This document shows, piece by piece, positions 63,874-64,000 of a DNA stretch of 64,000 nt. Made by a program: the position numbers and the translations under genes. The stretch's first letter is position 1. Each line of letters starts with the position of its first letter. Origin of the DNA: CALBJU01 sp965247125 (GTDB taxonomy: Bacteria; Bacteroidota; Rhodothermia; Rhodothermales; UBA10348); NCBI GenBank assembly GCA_965247125.1, contig CBDFGO010000002.1, positions 1,302,001 to 1,366,000 on the forward strand. The letters run 5' to 3'. The notes beneath the pieces were generated by a model, which was not told where the DNA came from, ran no database searches, and saw only the letters and a program-made list of their open reading frames with translations.

Positions 63874-64000
63874 GATCTGGTGGCATCGATCCCCCTGCTG
63901 CGCGCCCGCCGATTGACCCAAGCTTCACGGCTTTACCCGCAAAAGCCTTGAACCGTACGCCCGTCTGCTTGTATCATCCGTCATCTAGCCCAGATAAATG

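Overview
The window is a gene-dense stretch of a Gram-negative bacterial chromosome with moderate GC content and no gap over about 240 bases. Signs of an outer membrane are an OmpA-type barrel protein, lipoproteins, a TRAP transporter and many secreted beta-propellers. The mix of families fits a Bacteroidota/Rhodothermota-like lineage: an ECF sigma factor paired with a PknB-type kinase, a kinase with a TPR tail, a propeller histidine kinase, DUF5107-TPR, a PadR/FtsX-permease pair and a Bacteroidota-like citrate synthase. Gemmatimonadota is a possible alternative. There is no rRNA or other decisive marker, so this placement is inference.

Layout. (1) 1-10.6 kb: a signalling block with an ECF sigma gene broken by an in-frame TAA, a Ser/Thr kinase fused to a receiver domain and a PPM/SpoIIE-like phosphatase domain missing two metal ligands, a PEGA-like exported protein, a DUF5107-TPR protein and a second Ser/Thr kinase with membrane segments and TPRs. 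(2) 10.6-12.8 kb: an aminotransferase and an AbrB/PIN toxin-antitoxin pair with a perfect palindrome before it. (3) 12.8-33.7 kb: a roughly 21-kb minus-strand operon of six histidine kinases and two FIST-domain sensors, mostly joined by 1-8 base overlaps. Each kinase has a different sensor but nearly the same catalytic core, and there is no response regulator among them. Two of the kinase genes are frameshifted, at an A6 run and at a CG dinucleotide run. (4) 33.8-47.7 kb: ordinary genes (amidohydrolase, TRAP permeases, rarA, a uracil-DNA-glycosylase-like protein, gltA, an OmpA/PKD protein with a strong terminator, a lipoprotein, a RoxA-like oxygenase, a 58-residue zinc-ribbon membrane protein, a cyclophilin, an LACTB-like serine hydrolase, YceI and a conserved protein). 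(5) 47.7-60.7 kb: a head-to-tail array of eight paralogous secreted LVIVD-type beta-propellers running into two glycosyltransferase genes, with a terminator-like hairpin inside the first of these. (6) 60.7-64 kb: a PadR regulator with inverted repeats upstream and an FtsX/MacB-type permease.

How it may work together (inference). The histidine-kinase/FIST operon looks like a multi-input sensor array whose outputs lie elsewhere; the only receiver domain in the window is in the Ser/Thr kinase at 625-2889. The propeller array looks like a family amplified by tandem duplication, probably co-transcribed, with the internal hairpin lowering expression of the downstream glycosyltransferases. The two most unusual features are the 21-kb kinase/FIST operon and the eight-gene propeller array.
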